The position numbers and the translations under genes are program-made. DNA of 64,000 nucleotides from a virus, in the IMG/VR virus record IMGVR_UViG_3300022745_000017, positions 1-64,000 of that record. One strand, 5' to 3'. Positions within the stretch are counted from its first letter, which is position 1. Each line of letters begins with the position of its first letter. A model generated the notes under the pieces. It was given only the letters and a program-made list of their open reading frames with translations. It ran no database searches and was not told the origin of the DNA. Positions 1-10,649 of this stretch are shown piece by piece.

Positions 1-2015
1 GCATCTGGGAAGTTAACCAGTTTAGATGCCCAGTATGACGCAGTCGTCAGCTTGCTGAGCTCAGCGCGCTTGGTAGCTAGCTGGTACTTCATGATCTGCC
101 AGCGACTATCTACGTCTTTGAGCTGCATTCCACTCAAAACCATCATGTAATCGGTGAAGTTATTCTCAGAGTCAAACACCCCTTTGAACAAACTAAACCC
201 AGGCTGGATCGGCATCGCTGTCATGCTACTCATGTCTCTGACAGCAATACTGATCTCAATGCCCATGGCATGGCCGGTGTTGGTAAAGCCAATGTTGCCT
301 GTACCGCGTGTGACGGTAATGGACTCCATCATGCAAAGACGCTTCATGGTACGACCACGGTCATACATCTCTAGCATGTAAGGCGATGTGTAACTCTGCT
401 TACCTGTAGACAGCGCCATGCCCATCCCCAAGATTGCGCACAAAGGCACGATCTGTTTGAAGAGTTTGTGCACGGGGTTGTTGTATGCCACAGGTAGTTT
501 GATCACATACGTTGACTTAGGGAAGGTAGCTGACGAGTCATCCCAGTAGTCAGGGATGTCTACAAACGCTGAGCCAGCAAACGCAGCGACGCCTTGGATT
601 TGTAAGACATCCGCAGCACCTGTCAAGATGCTTCTTGCCCCATCAATGATTGAGCTGGTAATGCCCATGCTGTCAAAGTTACCGTCAGCTAAGTTTACCC
701 GCAGGTTACGGGCTGACTTGGAAGCTGAGTTAATTGTCCCTTTGAGTGTGTTCTCGGAAAACGAGCTACTGAAAGACTCTGAGACTTGGCCTGTGCTATC
801 AACACGGATAGATACCCACGAAGCACCGTCGGCCTTTTCTGCTGTGAAGAAGTCAACGATACCGCCTTCCGGGTACTGTGGGCCATACTGCTTAGTCTCA
901 TCGACTTTACCTGGGTACTTGTTAACTTGAATAGCCTTCTCACCAGAGCTCTCATTGCCTTTATCTGTACCTGAGAGATCAGTTGTCTCCCACCACTTTA
1001 AGAAATACGCTTCTAGAGATAGGCTCCTGGATTCATTGGCTTGAGGCTTATCAACCCCTAGCTTATCAATCATCACGACATCACGGACAATGCCGTACAT
1101 GTCTTTCTTGCCCTGATTGGACTTGAGATACGCATCCATGAGGTACTCATGACGCATCTGCATCCGCTTGGCTTTATTGAAGATCGCGTAGACATTGACG
1201 ACACCATCCGAGTTGATGATGTCAGGCAAGATGTCATGCATTGCACTGACTTCACCGCCTGAGATCTTGTGCTCTTTACCAATGATGTTGTCGATTTGAT
1301 CGTGGTGGGAGTAGCTGGTAATACCCATGTTCACCGAAATCTGGTTGATCATGTTCGTTACCGCAGCGTAGTACACAGGCATACATGGCTTGAGGTAGTA
1401 GAACTTACTGGCTGGCCAACGCATAAAAAACCGAGCCATTTGACCTAGCATCATGATACCCCAAGGGATGATCATGAGGGGCATAACCAACAGCCCTAGT
1501 GCGTTACCAGCTACCCGCAGTACGGTATTGATAAAGCCTTCGCTCATCCGGCCTGTGCGCGCCATAAGTGCAGCACCCGAGTCATAAAACCCTGTCATGA
1601 ACTGCATCATGGAGTTATAAGAAGGCACACCTACACGGAAGTGCACAATCTGGTTGTTGTCATCGATCGCCTCAGAGTAGTACCGGCCCATCCCAGGTGA
1701 GCCAGCGATATAGTCTCTACGTGTCTCCACTGCACCGAAGCGGGCAATCCCTGGGTCACGGATGTCAGCAAACCGGGTGAATTGACTCGGTGGGTTGACA
1801 CACAAGTTACCACCTACACTACTGTCAGTGTATTTGAACGACGCGGAAGTATACCTGCGATTGCGTACTTCGTTGTCAGATAAACTACCTGGACTGATCG
1901 CGTAAGCTCTGGCGATCCATTCGCTGTTGCGAGGCAGTGCATTAGGCCGCTCACCACTGGGTTCGGTCTTAGCCAAATACACATTGGCTAAGTCGGAGAG
2001 TTTAGATGTTGTCAT
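1..2015 (-). CDS. Virion structural protein, probably tail-associated (3' end outside window)
   Basis: An open frame of at least 671 codons runs from ATG at 2015 off the left edge, so the C-terminus is missing. It starts MTTSKLSDLANVYLAKTEPS. Two strongly hydrophobic stretches are visible, one around residues 165-200 (GLLVMPLMIIPWGIMML) and one around residues 510-530 (IVPLCAILGMGMALS). The protein may therefore touch or cross a membrane during infection, or be packed with the tape measure. It lies downstream of the tape-measure-like gene on the same strand, separated by a hairpin terminator. That position in phiKZ-like genomes is occupied by virion proteins, so a structural role is inferred from context only. 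I recognise no domain. No strong Shine-Dalgarno sequence precedes the ATG. Confidence 0.7.
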   Translation of the reverse strand, partial: MTTSKLSDLANVYLAKTEPSGERPNALPRNSEWIARAYAISPGSLSDNEVRNRRYTSASFKYTDSSVGGNLCVNPPSQFTRFADIRDPGIARFGAVETRRDYIAGSPGMGRYYSEAIDDNNQIVHFRVGVPSYNSMMQFMTGFYDSGAALMARTGRMSEGFINTVLRVAGNALGLLVMPLMIIPWGIMMLGQMARFFMRWPASKFYYLKPCMPVYYAAVTNMINQISVNMGITSYSHHDQIDNIIGKEHKISGGEVSAMHDILPDIINSDGVVNVYAIFNKAKRMQMRHEYLMDAYLKSNQGKKDMYGIVRDVVMIDKLGVDKPQANESRSLSLEAYFLKWWETTDLSGTDKGNESSGEKAIQVNKYPGKVDETKQYGPQYPEGGIVDFFTAEKADGASWVSIRVDSTGQVSESFSSSFSENTLKGTINSASKSARNLRVNLADGNFDSMGITSSIIDGARSILTGAADVLQIQGVAAFAGSAFVDIPDYWDDSSATFPKSTYVIKLPVAYNNPVHKLFKQIVPLCAILGMGMALSTGKQSYTSPYMLEMYDRGRTMKRLCMMESITVTRGTGNIGFTNTGHAMGIEISIAVRDMSSMTAMPIQPGFSLFKGVFDSENNFTDYMMVLSGMQLKDVDSRWQIMKYQLATKRAELSKLTTASYWASKLVNFPD

Positions 2016-2066
2016 GGTACTTGTGGCTAAAAGGTTGGGGTAAAATACACAGTATAAAAATACGCA

Positions 2067-2098
2067 CTAAAGAGGTGGGCCGAAACCCACCTCTTTAG
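2067..2098 (-). terminator. Hairpin terminator after the tape-measure gene
   Basis: Perfect 13-bp arms (CTAAAGAGGTGGG / CCCACCTCTTTAG) with a 6-nt loop begin 9 nt beyond the stop of the 2,835-aa gene. On the minus strand they are followed by a T-rich stretch (GTATTTTTATA). The 50 nt between this hairpin and the ATG at 2015 must hold any promoter of the next gene. Confidence 0.75.
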
Positions 2099-2106
2099 CA
2101 CTTGTT

Positions 2107-5100
2107 TCACGTCGTAAATGAAGACCTCATAGGCACTGGGACATTCCTTGGCTTGATGGTTTTCACATCAGCTGCTGGTGTCTTGCTGTCTATGGGAGTC
2201 GCTGCCTGAGTAGGCGTTTCCTTTTTAGTCGTGATAAACTTCTCTAACCTTGTCAGGGCTTCGAGGATCTTTTGCTGCACACCTAGTTGTGCCGTCAGTG
2301 TATCGTTAGCAGTGCTAAGCGCTTTTTCCGACAAACCTTGGTTAGGAATCACCTTTTGCTCTTTGAGCATTTGACTAGGTTGGAAACCATAAGGTGTGCT
2401 CATTGGTCCTTGCGTAGCAATGGCGTTGGCCTTTTCGATGGCTTGTGACCTCGACATCGGTGGCTGCTCAGCATTAGACACCTCAGGCTTACCTGTGGTC
2501 GCAGACTTATCAGCTGGCGCTGGTTTAGCCGCAGGAGCGTAACTATCACGAGCCTGAAGTTTACCCGTCGTGCCGAAGCGATCGACGTAGCTTTGCCCAG
2601 GCTCTTTTGCCACGTCAGTCTTTTGCTTATCCACCTTAAACCGAGCTGGGCGCTGACCGCCCGATGTTTCCTCTGGTTTGGTCTGTTGAATAGTAGGCGC
2701 ACCATCTGCTGGTGCCGTGGCCACAGGTGTGGCGGTGTCGATGCCAGAGGTAGTCGGCGTAGCCGCAGGCGATGCAGCAGTTGACGCTTTAGTCGGTTTA
2801 CCCAGCGGGGCTGACTTCGCCGGGTTGGCTGTCGCTGGAGCACCAGCCGCCGGCGCTGGACTGGGCGCAGCCCCGCCGATATCTGGTGCATCAGAAGCAA
2901 CAGGTGTGCTGTTGGCCTTCATCAGCTTATCAGAGTAAGCTGCATTGATCGAGCCAAGAGGTGCATTAGGGATCGTGCCGAGGCCACCCCCACCAATACC
3001 AGCTCCCTTCTCGATCACATCGCGCGCCAAACCTTGGTTGCGCTTAAAGCTCTCACGCGCTTCCCCTTGTGTCGCCGCATGCTCCATGTGCCATGGCTCA
3101 CCCCCGATCGGACGTGTAAACCCGTACTTGCGCATCAGCCCTAGCTTTTCAGCCTCGTTGAGCTCATCGCGGTTCAAGTCCATCGCTAGGCCAAACTCAT
3201 GCATCGAGCTACCTGGCTTAGCTGCGCGCTTTGGCCCGTACTTCTCATATAGCTCAGCTTGCTTAGCTATTGAGCGATAGCCAGAGGTGACGATGAACTT
3301 CTTGCCTGTGATCTTATTGTACTCTTCGGCCATGCCGTAGAGCTTTTTAAGGAAGGCAGGATTAACACTGTTGATGTCCACGCCAGGCATGACCTGTAGC
3401 GCGTTATAGCCATTCTCTCCGTCTAACAGAGCCCCAGGTGCTGTCTTGATGCTCGAAGGAGCACTTGGCATGGGCGCGTTGGTTTTTGCCGCACCCTGAT
3501 CTTTAGGGGCTGTTGGGCTAGCGCCTATCGAAGCGGACTTCTTAGGATCACCTTCTGACAGGGGGGTCGCTGCTGGTGTTGTTCCAGAAGGTGATCCGGG
3601 CATCCCAGGCTTGAGGCCTGTGATTTTACTTTGCCCAAAGCCAAAGAAGTCACCGATCTTGTCCATGACAGATTTCGATTTAGTGACATCATCACCGCCT
3701 TGCAGATCCGCCTTCGTTGCTTTCTTGACATCATTACTAGAGGACTTACCTGTCTGTTCAGACAAGTTGTCAGACTTCATCATCGACTCAAGCAAGTCCA
3801 AATTGGCTTTTACACTTGACGAGTCTGTGTTAAGCGAATAACCCGGCCATGGCGAAATAGCGACATTCCAGCAGCTAGAGTCTCCAGAGGTGGTTTTAGC
3901 AATCTGGTAGAGTTGGCGAGCTTTAAGGGTTTTGATCCCTTCTAAAACATCGACTCGCTTAGTCTCACGCTTATACGCTGATGCAAACGTGGTGATGACT
4001 GGCAAGAAGCGCTTAACAAACCAAACTGTCCAATTACTGACAGCGTCTTTGTTGATCAAAGAGACACGGAAATCCCCGCACACTTTGTTCAACACCGCCG
4101 CTGGATCGCCTTCCCAGGCAGCACCAGAGTAGCCAGAGTAGCTGACATCTGCCAGAATCATACGCTCCAGCTTAGACAGTGCCAAGACTTTATCGAAGTC
4201 AAGCTTTGTCAAGCCATAAGAGCGCCAGCGAACAGCGTCAATAGCTTGCACCTGCTGACGCGAAGCGTCTTGCGCATCACCGGTCTCTTTGGTGACTTTA
4301 GCCTTAGCGACTTCTTTTGGTTTATCTGCGCCGGCGTTTTGAGCAATCGCTTGGCTGACGATCGCACCGGGTGTTTCTTTAGGCTTGGCTTTAGTAGGAG
4401 CTACTTTTGCCGCAGGTGCGGCCTTTACCATAGGTGAGGCTTTGCGATACGCCTCCATTGGATCGACTTCTGCTTCGGGGCCAACCGCTTCTTGCGACGC
4501 GTCATCTGGTTTCTCAGCGACAGGTGCCAAAGACATGCTCAAAGGTTTTTGCACCTGTGTGCTAACGCCAGCTTGACGATGTCGGTTAAACTTAGTAATT
4601 GGCTCTGTTCTGGCATTTGCTGGCGATAGGTGGCTGGCTTGGCCTGCTGCTACGTCTTGCTCAGTGAGTTCTTCTTGCTCGACTTGCTTTGGTGGCGCGT
4701 TAGTAAACGTCTTCTTAACCACCGGGGTTGCTAAAGCTAATGTAGGGACAACAGCAGCAGCAGCGGCCGCCGCTTTCACACCTGGGATCTTTTCAGATGC
4801 CTTGAGAGACTTAGGATCTACAACCAGATTAGCTTTTGGCTGATCAATGCTGTAAATGTTGTCTTGGCCAGCGTCCTTGCTGATAGCTGCCATTGCAGCG
4901 GCTGTCTTACCGATCGCCTTTTGCTTACTCTTGCTATTGTCTTTCTTGTCGATGAGCAAGTTATCGATAAACGCTTTAACGTACTTGCCATCAGTTGCAG
5001 CAATCGCTGGGATGATGGGTAGTTTGTTATAGTCGTAAGGGCCGTTGTCAAAGCGAGTCGCAGTGACAAACTTCTTAAACTCCTCACCCTTGAACTCGTC

Positions 5101-8100
5101 GGCTTTCGTGAGGTCATTTGACTTTGTCATGGCGTCGCATGCTACGACGTGTGACAAGAAGATAGGTTTAAAGCGCTTTTGATACCAGCCATAGAAAGTA
5201 GCTTGTTGTTGCTCATCCGTCGGATCTAGTCCAAAAGGCTCCAACATTGATTTAACATCAATTCCTCGCTCATTGATGTAGGCTTCGCCTTCGTTGAGAC
5301 GGACATTTTTCTTGACAACATCTTCGAGCGCAAAGACTTTATGGGCGTGTTTGTCATCTTCGATCGGGAAGCCATACTGCACGTAGCGCATACGTTGCAG
5401 TTTTGTCATGCTGTCTCTGGTCAGGTACTGGTAGGCTTTGTAAGCCCCGTAGCCAGCCAATGCAGCCGCACCAATACTCAAGACAACAGGTGAGGCTAAC
5501 AAGGACAGCAACCCACCACCAATGGTCATGACAGCAGAAGCTGTGCCAGCAATAGCACTACCAACCATGCCAAGGCCACCGCCTAAGACACCCACTCCTA
5601 AGCGCAGCGCACCCCCAAGCAAGTTAAGTCCTAAGCCACCCGTCATGCCAAGAGCTTTGAGACCAAATCCAGCAGTCGCCATGACGCCACGCCCAACCAT
5701 GCCTAAGCCTTTACCAAAGCCACCTCCAAGCTTCAAGCCAGTGGAGAATATGCTAGAGAAGGTACTCAGAGCTCCCGTGACATTGCTGAGCATGCCACTG
5801 ATCCCAGCCAAGAGACCGGTGGTCTCACCGCCTTTACCGTCTTTGCTGTCTTTACCCTTTCCAGCGATACCGGGAGCTTTGGGGTCTTTTGCCTTCTTTT
5901 CTTCATCGGCTTTCTTCTTGGCTTGGTAGTCCTGCCAAGAGTTTGCAACGATACCGTCACCATCGGGGTCACCGAGCTTGTTCTTTTTAGGGCGGAAGCG
6001 CACCATCAAGAACTCGTAAATCTTACCTAAGGTATCGGCGCTGCGTTTGTTGTTGATCTCGATAGAGAGTTCACCAAACAAGCCTTTGATACCTTTGCTC
6101 AACTTACCAGCCACACTGCGCGTAACACCCCAACTCCACTTGGCAATGTCCACACCTTTACCAACGACAGCCGAGATGATGTCCTTAAGCTTACCAGACA
6201 AAGCTTTGATGGGCTTGCCATGGGCGTCAACGATACCTTTCTTGAGGTCATCAATCGTAAGTGCAACAACAGGTTTATCACCTGTGACATCCATCACAGC
6301 CCCATCGATTTCACCTGGGCGCGTAATCTTCTTATCATGGTCTTTGGCACTGACGTAGCCTCCAATCTCCATGATCTTGGCGTAAAGTGCAGGAGTGGGA
6401 GACCCTACCACGTACACATCGATCGGGCGATCAAGCGCTTCAACGAGACCTTGTTTGACAACACCAGCAGCCGAGGTCAGTGTTTTAAAGGCTGTCGCTA
6501 CCAAGCCTGTCTCAGCTTTCCAGATCTTGGGATACCACTTAACCATGGCATCCTTCATCATGTTAAGTCCGGGCTTAACTAAGCTGACACCACTGCGGTA
6601 CGCTCGCACTACGCGTGTTTTAATGTCCATCACGTAGAGCTTAGTCAACTCTTCAGCACTGATGACACATTGACCAGCGGGATCGGCCACCGGGCGGTTG
6701 ATGTTCATGGAGTTTACCAGCTTTTCGCCGTTGTCCATGAAGTGATACAGTCCAGCTTTGATCCCTGTCGCTGTCAGTCTGGGTTTGTTATCACCCTCGA
6801 CATACACATCGAAAGTATCATCTGTGGCAATGTTTTTGAGAACATTACCAATGCCTCGCACGAGCTTGAAAGACTTCATGCCTCCCCATGAAAATAGCTT
6901 TGCGCCACCGTGCGCGCCTGAACCAATCAACTGGGCGACCTTGTAGGCAATGAAGCTAGCTACGCCTGGCAAAGACGCATCGAACTGCTGGTCAGCTGGG
7001 AGTCCGGCATTTGTCTTTGCGAGCTTGCTGTCAACCAAGTCTTTCGTCTTGGTTTTAGCAGCGCTCATCAAGGCAGTGACAATCTCTTTTCGCTCTTTGA
7101 AACTGCCTTTGGTAGGGTCAACAAAGTCAACGATATCAGGATAGTGCTCAAGCAGGTAAGCGCGAGTGGTTTCCCACTGCTCTTTGCCTTTCTCTAGCAC
7201 CTCGCCACCTTTTTTCTTAGCAGACTTTGCCAGATCAGCAGCTTTGTCGAGGTGTTGCTTGGCCTTACCAAAGAGTTCTGGGTGGTTCTTCTCCAGATAG
7301 TCGAGCATCTCCTTTTGCTTTTTAGCCGCCAGCTCTTTTGCATCACCAGTGATTTCGGTGATCTTATCGCCAGCGGCTTTGGCTTTGTCTAGCAACTCCG
7401 GGTGATTCTTCTCGAAATAGTCAAGCGCTTGTTTTGTCTTGGCTTTACCAAAACCCTTCGCACCTTCCAGCTTCTCCTTGGCAAATGCTTTCACACCTAC
7501 CTTTTGCATCACCAGCAACTCTTCACGCATTTGTTGCACAGAGTCTGCGACGAGTGCTGCGGGACGGGTTGCTTTGATCTTTTGGTACAGCTCTTTAACC
7601 TTGCTGGGGTCGAGATCTTTGATCTGGAGTGTCTTTAGCTTTTTGAGCAGGGGCACTGCTCCCAAGAAGTCTGTGTTAGAGCGTGTGACTTTCATCACCA
7701 GACCAGACTTCATGACCTCGAACATGTCTGTTACATTCCAAGCAATGCTCAAGACACCCTCTTTGATCTGCTCAAGCATCTCGCTGAGTGGTCCACGAGG
7801 AGGCTTACCTCCACCACCCCCTCCGCCAAATTCAGGGGTTGTGATAGATTCCGTAAAGCTACTATCGTTACCAGCCTGAGTAGAGCGGGCTAGCTGTGCA
7901 ATCTTTGGTGAGAAAGCGTCCAGACTAGCTTTTTGAATGTCTTTAGGCTGGGCTGTTTTGATAGCATCCCGAATACCGAGCTTCACAGCTCCATCATGGA
8001 TTGCTGAGCGCACCATCGAGAAAGCTCGCTCTGTCAGCCCTTGCGCAGGTTGTGGGTTACTAGCAGATCCCTTGGTGAAGGAAAAGCCACCACTACCCTT

Positions 8101-10614
8101 ACCAGCACTCATCATGATCCCGGTGCCATTGGAGTCTTGTGCAGTGAATTGGTCACTCTGCCCAATAGCATCTACAGGCGGTGCCCACCAGCCCGCGTTG
8201 GCGACGTTCTTGATACGCTCAGGCATGACAGCCATGGCATCGTCATTGCTGGAGCGTCCACGCATGAAAGTCGTAAGATCACTCTTAGGCAGTGACAAGT
8301 CACGCCAGCTCGCAGTCACAGAGGCACCTGACGACTTACCCCTTTTGCGCTTAGCCTTGCCTGTCGAGCTCGTCGACTGTCCATCTGTGTTCGTTCCATC
8401 TGTCGTTGGTGGTGGCGCGGGTGGCTCTGGAGGCTGAGTCGGTTTGAAGAGCCCTCGCAAATCGTCAAAGCCCTCAGCATGCAGCCTGACGAAGATAGGC
8501 TTTAAGACACTAGCGGCTTGGAAGTCTTGAATGAACTGATCGGAGTTAAAACCAGTTTTAGGGATTTCAGCGCGCTCCCTCCAAGCTTTCAAGGGGTCCA
8601 CCCGGTTGGAGAGCACTTGTGCATTGTTAGTGCTCGTCATAGGCCTTTGCGACTCATCGTAGAATCCACGCAAGTAGTCGCTCAGTGCAAAGCTAGACGT
8701 ATCGCTGTTCTTGTCTTGCCTAATGAGGCCAATGCGCTGGAGGCGGTCAGTTTGTCCGGCATGCACTTGTGACTGGATACGCTCACGCGGATCACCGACA
8801 TTGTTGCGCAGGGAGTTGTGCAACTTGTCAAACTCTAACTTCTTAGAGGGCTCCAGTCCGGGGGCATAAAACTGATCGAGCAGCTCAGTGATCGCTTGCT
8901 TATCTGACGATGAGGCTGTGCTGACGGCTTCAGTCTTCAGGAAGTTATCCCTGGTAGCGGATGTACCAGCCACAGAGTTTTGGAACAATGCTGCGCGCAA
9001 AGCTTTATTTTGCTCAGGCGTTAGTTTCTTGTCCTTGTCGAGCTTGTCCATCAGCCGGTCTAGATCGGAGTGCGTACTGTACTGACCGATGCGATCAGTG
9101 AAACGCTCTTTGAACTTATCGTCAATGCTGCTCTGGGTATCAAACACACCTTTATCGTGATCAAACTCAGTGAGCTCAATGTCTTTCATACCCGTCAGCA
9201 GCATTTGCTGAACTTGCAATTGCCTAGATAGCAATCCGGGGATGATCTCATTGATTGTTCGATCTGTGCGACGCGTGTAGATGAAAGCGTTGTCGAGCTC
9301 TTTGCCGTTGATGATCTCCATGCCTGTGCTGACGGAGTTGTTAGGCAGCACACTTTGGATCGAGCGCACAATGGCAGGAATAAGGCCCGTCTTATAGTTG
9401 TACTCATCTGACCTGCGGAAGTCTTCGGCTTTACGGGTCTTATTCTCCATCATATCCAGCAACCAGTCATTGGCTTTACCAATGGTCTTATTGCCATCCA
9501 CGACGTTTTTCTTGACCCATGAGCCAGCCCTGTTCATCATCTTCTCACCGACAAACCCACCTGCGATGCTGCCTCCGAGTTCTGTCGGATCAACCATGCC
9601 GCCTTCACCAGCGACCGATTGCAGCATGTCCGCACCACTCTCAGCGCCAGCCAAACCCATGCGGAAATCACTGGCCATGGAGCTGACTTTACCCGTGATC
9701 TTGTTGCGCACATTGGTAAAGAGGTCTTTGATGTATTTGGAGTTATCACCAAACAAACCAGATTGCACGGAGCCAAAGAACTTATTGCGACCAAGCTCCA
9801 TGAAGGCTTCAGACTTCTGAATCTTCTTGAACTCAGGCAGTCCTGTGTTCTTGATAACGTCTTGAAAGCCTTTGTCTGCGAGCTCTCGGTGGGCTTTGCT
9901 CTCTGTCAAGATGTCTTGCAGTGCGAACAGGGATCGAAACTGGAGCTCCAGTGATTTCTTCTGGAATGCCAAGGTGATCGTTGTCTCGTACTTAGACAAC
10001 CGTGAGACATCTTTAGAGATGTTGTTAATCACACCAAACGACGTTGCAAACCGAAACTGGTCTGTGCCTTCTTTCAAGGCGTCTTTGGCTTTATCCTCGA
10101 CTCGGTTTTTGGTGTCTTGCTCTACAGAGAACTTAAACGCTTCTGCCATTTGCCCAGTGAGGAAATCCTCACGTTGGCGCTCAGCAGAGAGATCTGGCCG
10201 AATGGAGTCTACTTCGTCTTGCTTCCACTCTTTGAGCTTATCGCGTACACTCTGTGGTATAAACGAGGCGTCTTGAGGGATCAGCTTAGTGACCAGGCGT
10301 TTAGTGTCTTTGATGACAGGTTTGACTGTCTTGGCGACTTCGTCGTAGGTCTTACTGACATTTTGTGTCACGTCGCTGGCAAAGTCTGCCGTTTGACCAA
10401 ACCCGGCTGGCAACACCCCGCGTGTTACACGAGAGATGGTATGGATGTCTTGTGCGCTATCCTTCAAGCCATCGAGAAACCCGGTGCTAAACTTGGTGAT
10501 CGGCTTGCGGTCATCTTTGCCATCAGGTGCGTCAAAGTCAAAGCCAGCAAAGTCTAAATCGGCATCGATGTCAAACCCACTGTCTACCTTTTCGTCGATC
10601 TTCTTGGAAGCCAT
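2107..10614 (-). CDS. Giant tape-measure-like tail protein with M15-type peptidase domain
   Basis: This 2,835-aa protein is the largest in the window. The N-terminal third is helical and charged. Around residues 1080-1180 there are degenerate helical repeats (LDYFEKNHPEL, LDYLEKNHPEL, YLLEHYPDI). Near residues 1270 and 1400 two related modules share the pattern DVYVxGxxxP, a feature of large phage tape-measure proteins. A Gly/Ala-rich hydrophobic belt at about residues 1610-1725 resembles the membrane-inserting part of tape measures. Residues of about 2440-2510 form a D-Ala-D-Ala carboxypeptidase/L-Ala-D-Glu peptidase (M15) domain. It shows VTSGYRS, then SSMHEFGLAMD (zinc His and Asp) and PWHMEH (catalytic Asp is expected upstream; zinc His here). 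The C-terminus is Pro/Ala-rich and disordered. The start has a good AGGAG site 6 nt upstream. It probably sets tail length and digests peptidoglycan during DNA entry. It sits where I recall phiKZ gp181. Confidence 0.8.
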   Translation of the reverse strand: MASKKIDEKVDSGFDIDADLDFAGFDFDAPDGKDDRKPITKFSTGFLDGLKDSAQDIHTISRVTRGVLPAGFGQTADFASDVTQNVSKTYDEVAKTVKPVIKDTKRLVTKLIPQDASFIPQSVRDKLKEWKQDEVDSIRPDLSAERQREDFLTGQMAEAFKFSVEQDTKNRVEDKAKDALKEGTDQFRFATSFGVINNISKDVSRLSKYETTITLAFQKKSLELQFRSLFALQDILTESKAHRELADKGFQDVIKNTGLPEFKKIQKSEAFMELGRNKFFGSVQSGLFGDNSKYIKDLFTNVRNKITGKVSSMASDFRMGLAGAESGADMLQSVAGEGGMVDPTELGGSIAGGFVGEKMMNRAGSWVKKNVVDGNKTIGKANDWLLDMMENKTRKAEDFRRSDEYNYKTGLIPAIVRSIQSVLPNNSVSTGMEIINGKELDNAFIYTRRTDRTINEIIPGLLSRQLQVQQMLLTGMKDIELTEFDHDKGVFDTQSSIDDKFKERFTDRIGQYSTHSDLDRLMDKLDKDKKLTPEQNKALRAALFQNSVAGTSATRDNFLKTEAVSTASSSDKQAITELLDQFYAPGLEPSKKLEFDKLHNSLRNNVGDPRERIQSQVHAGQTDRLQRIGLIRQDKNSDTSSFALSDYLRGFYDESQRPMTSTNNAQVLSNRVDPLKAWRERAEIPKTGFNSDQFIQDFQAASVLKPIFVRLHAEGFDDLRGLFKPTQPPEPPAPPPTTDGTNTDGQSTSSTGKAKRKRGKSSGASVTASWRDLSLPKSDLTTFMRGRSSNDDAMAVMPERIKNVANAGWWAPPVDAIGQSDQFTAQDSNGTGIMMSAGKGSGGFSFTKGSASNPQPAQGLTERAFSMVRSAIHDGAVKLGIRDAIKTAQPKDIQKASLDAFSPKIAQLARSTQAGNDSSFTESITTPEFGGGGGGGKPPRGPLSEMLEQIKEGVLSIAWNVTDMFEVMKSGLVMKVTRSNTDFLGAVPLLKKLKTLQIKDLDPSKVKELYQKIKATRPAALVADSVQQMREELLVMQKVGVKAFAKEKLEGAKGFGKAKTKQALDYFEKNHPELLDKAKAAGDKITEITGDAKELAAKKQKEMLDYLEKNHPELFGKAKQHLDKAADLAKSAKKKGGEVLEKGKEQWETTRAYLLEHYPDIVDFVDPTKGSFKERKEIVTALMSAAKTKTKDLVDSKLAKTNAGLPADQQFDASLPGVASFIAYKVAQLIGSGAHGGAKLFSWGGMKSFKLVRGIGNVLKNIATDDTFDVYVEGDNKPRLTATGIKAGLYHFMDNGEKLVNSMNINRPVADPAGQCVISAEELTKLYVMDIKTRVVRAYRSGVSLVKPGLNMMKDAMVKWYPKIWKAETGLVATAFKTLTSAAGVVKQGLVEALDRPIDVYVVGSPTPALYAKIMEIGGYVSAKDHDKKITRPGEIDGAVMDVTGDKPVVALTIDDLKKGIVDAHGKPIKALSGKLKDIISAVVGKGVDIAKWSWGVTRSVAGKLSKGIKGLFGELSIEINNKRSADTLGKIYEFLMVRFRPKKNKLGDPDGDGIVANSWQDYQAKKKADEEKKAKDPKAPGIAGKGKDSKDGKGGETTGLLAGISGMLSNVTGALSTFSSIFSTGLKLGGGFGKGLGMVGRGVMATAGFGLKALGMTGGLGLNLLGGALRLGVGVLGGGLGMVGSAIAGTASAVMTIGGGLLSLLASPVVLSIGAAALAGYGAYKAYQYLTRDSMTKLQRMRYVQYGFPIEDDKHAHKVFALEDVVKKNVRLNEGEAYINERGIDVKSMLEPFGLDPTDEQQQATFYGWYQKRFKPIFLSHVVACDAMTKSNDLTKADEFKGEEFKKFVTATRFDNGPYDYNKLPIIPAIAATDGKYVKAFIDNLLIDKKDNSKSKQKAIGKTAAAMAAISKDAGQDNIYSIDQPKANLVVDPKSLKASEKIPGVKAAAAAAAVVPTLALATPVVKKTFTNAPPKQVEQEELTEQDVAAGQASHLSPANARTEPITKFNRHRQAGVSTQVQKPLSMSLAPVAEKPDDASQEAVGPEAEVDPMEAYRKASPMVKAAPAAKVAPTKAKPKETPGAIVSQAIAQNAGADKPKEVAKAKVTKETGDAQDASRQQVQAIDAVRWRSYGLTKLDFDKVLALSKLERMILADVSYSGYSGAAWEGDPAAVLNKVCGDFRVSLINKDAVSNWTVWFVKRFLPVITTFASAYKRETKRVDVLEGIKTLKARQLYQIAKTTSGDSSCWNVAISPWPGYSLNTDSSSVKANLDLLESMMKSDNLSEQTGKSSSNDVKKATKADLQGGDDVTKSKSVMDKIGDFFGFGQSKITGLKPGMPGSPSGTTPAATPLSEGDPKKSASIGASPTAPKDQGAAKTNAPMPSAPSSIKTAPGALLDGENGYNALQVMPGVDINSVNPAFLKKLYGMAEEYNKITGKKFIVTSGYRSIAKQAELYEKYGPKRAAKPGSSMHEFGLAMDLNRDELNEAEKLGLMRKYGFTRPIGGEPWHMEHAATQGEARESFKRNQGLARDVIEKGAGIGGGGLGTIPNAPLGSINAAYSDKLMKANSTPVASDAPDIGGAAPSPAPAAGAPATANPAKSAPLGKPTKASTAASPAATPTTSGIDTATPVATAPADGAPTIQQTKPEETSGGQRPARFKVDKQKTDVAKEPGQSYVDRFGTTGKLQARDSYAPAAKPAPADKSATTGKPEVSNAEQPPMSRSQAIEKANAIATQGPMSTPYGFQPSQMLKEQKVIPNQGLSEKALSTANDTLTAQLGVQQKILEALTRLEKFITTKKETPTQAATPIDSKTPAADVKTIKPRNVPVPMRSSFTT

Positions 10615-10649
10615 TTGGTACTCCTAAACCAGGATTCATTAAAAGTAGT

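Noticed and set aside
4740-4790. Ala-codon run in the tape-measure gene as a microsatellite or CRISPR-like repeat
   Set aside because: It encodes a short poly-Ala/Val segment in a disordered linker; no spacer-repeat structure is seen anywhere in the window.
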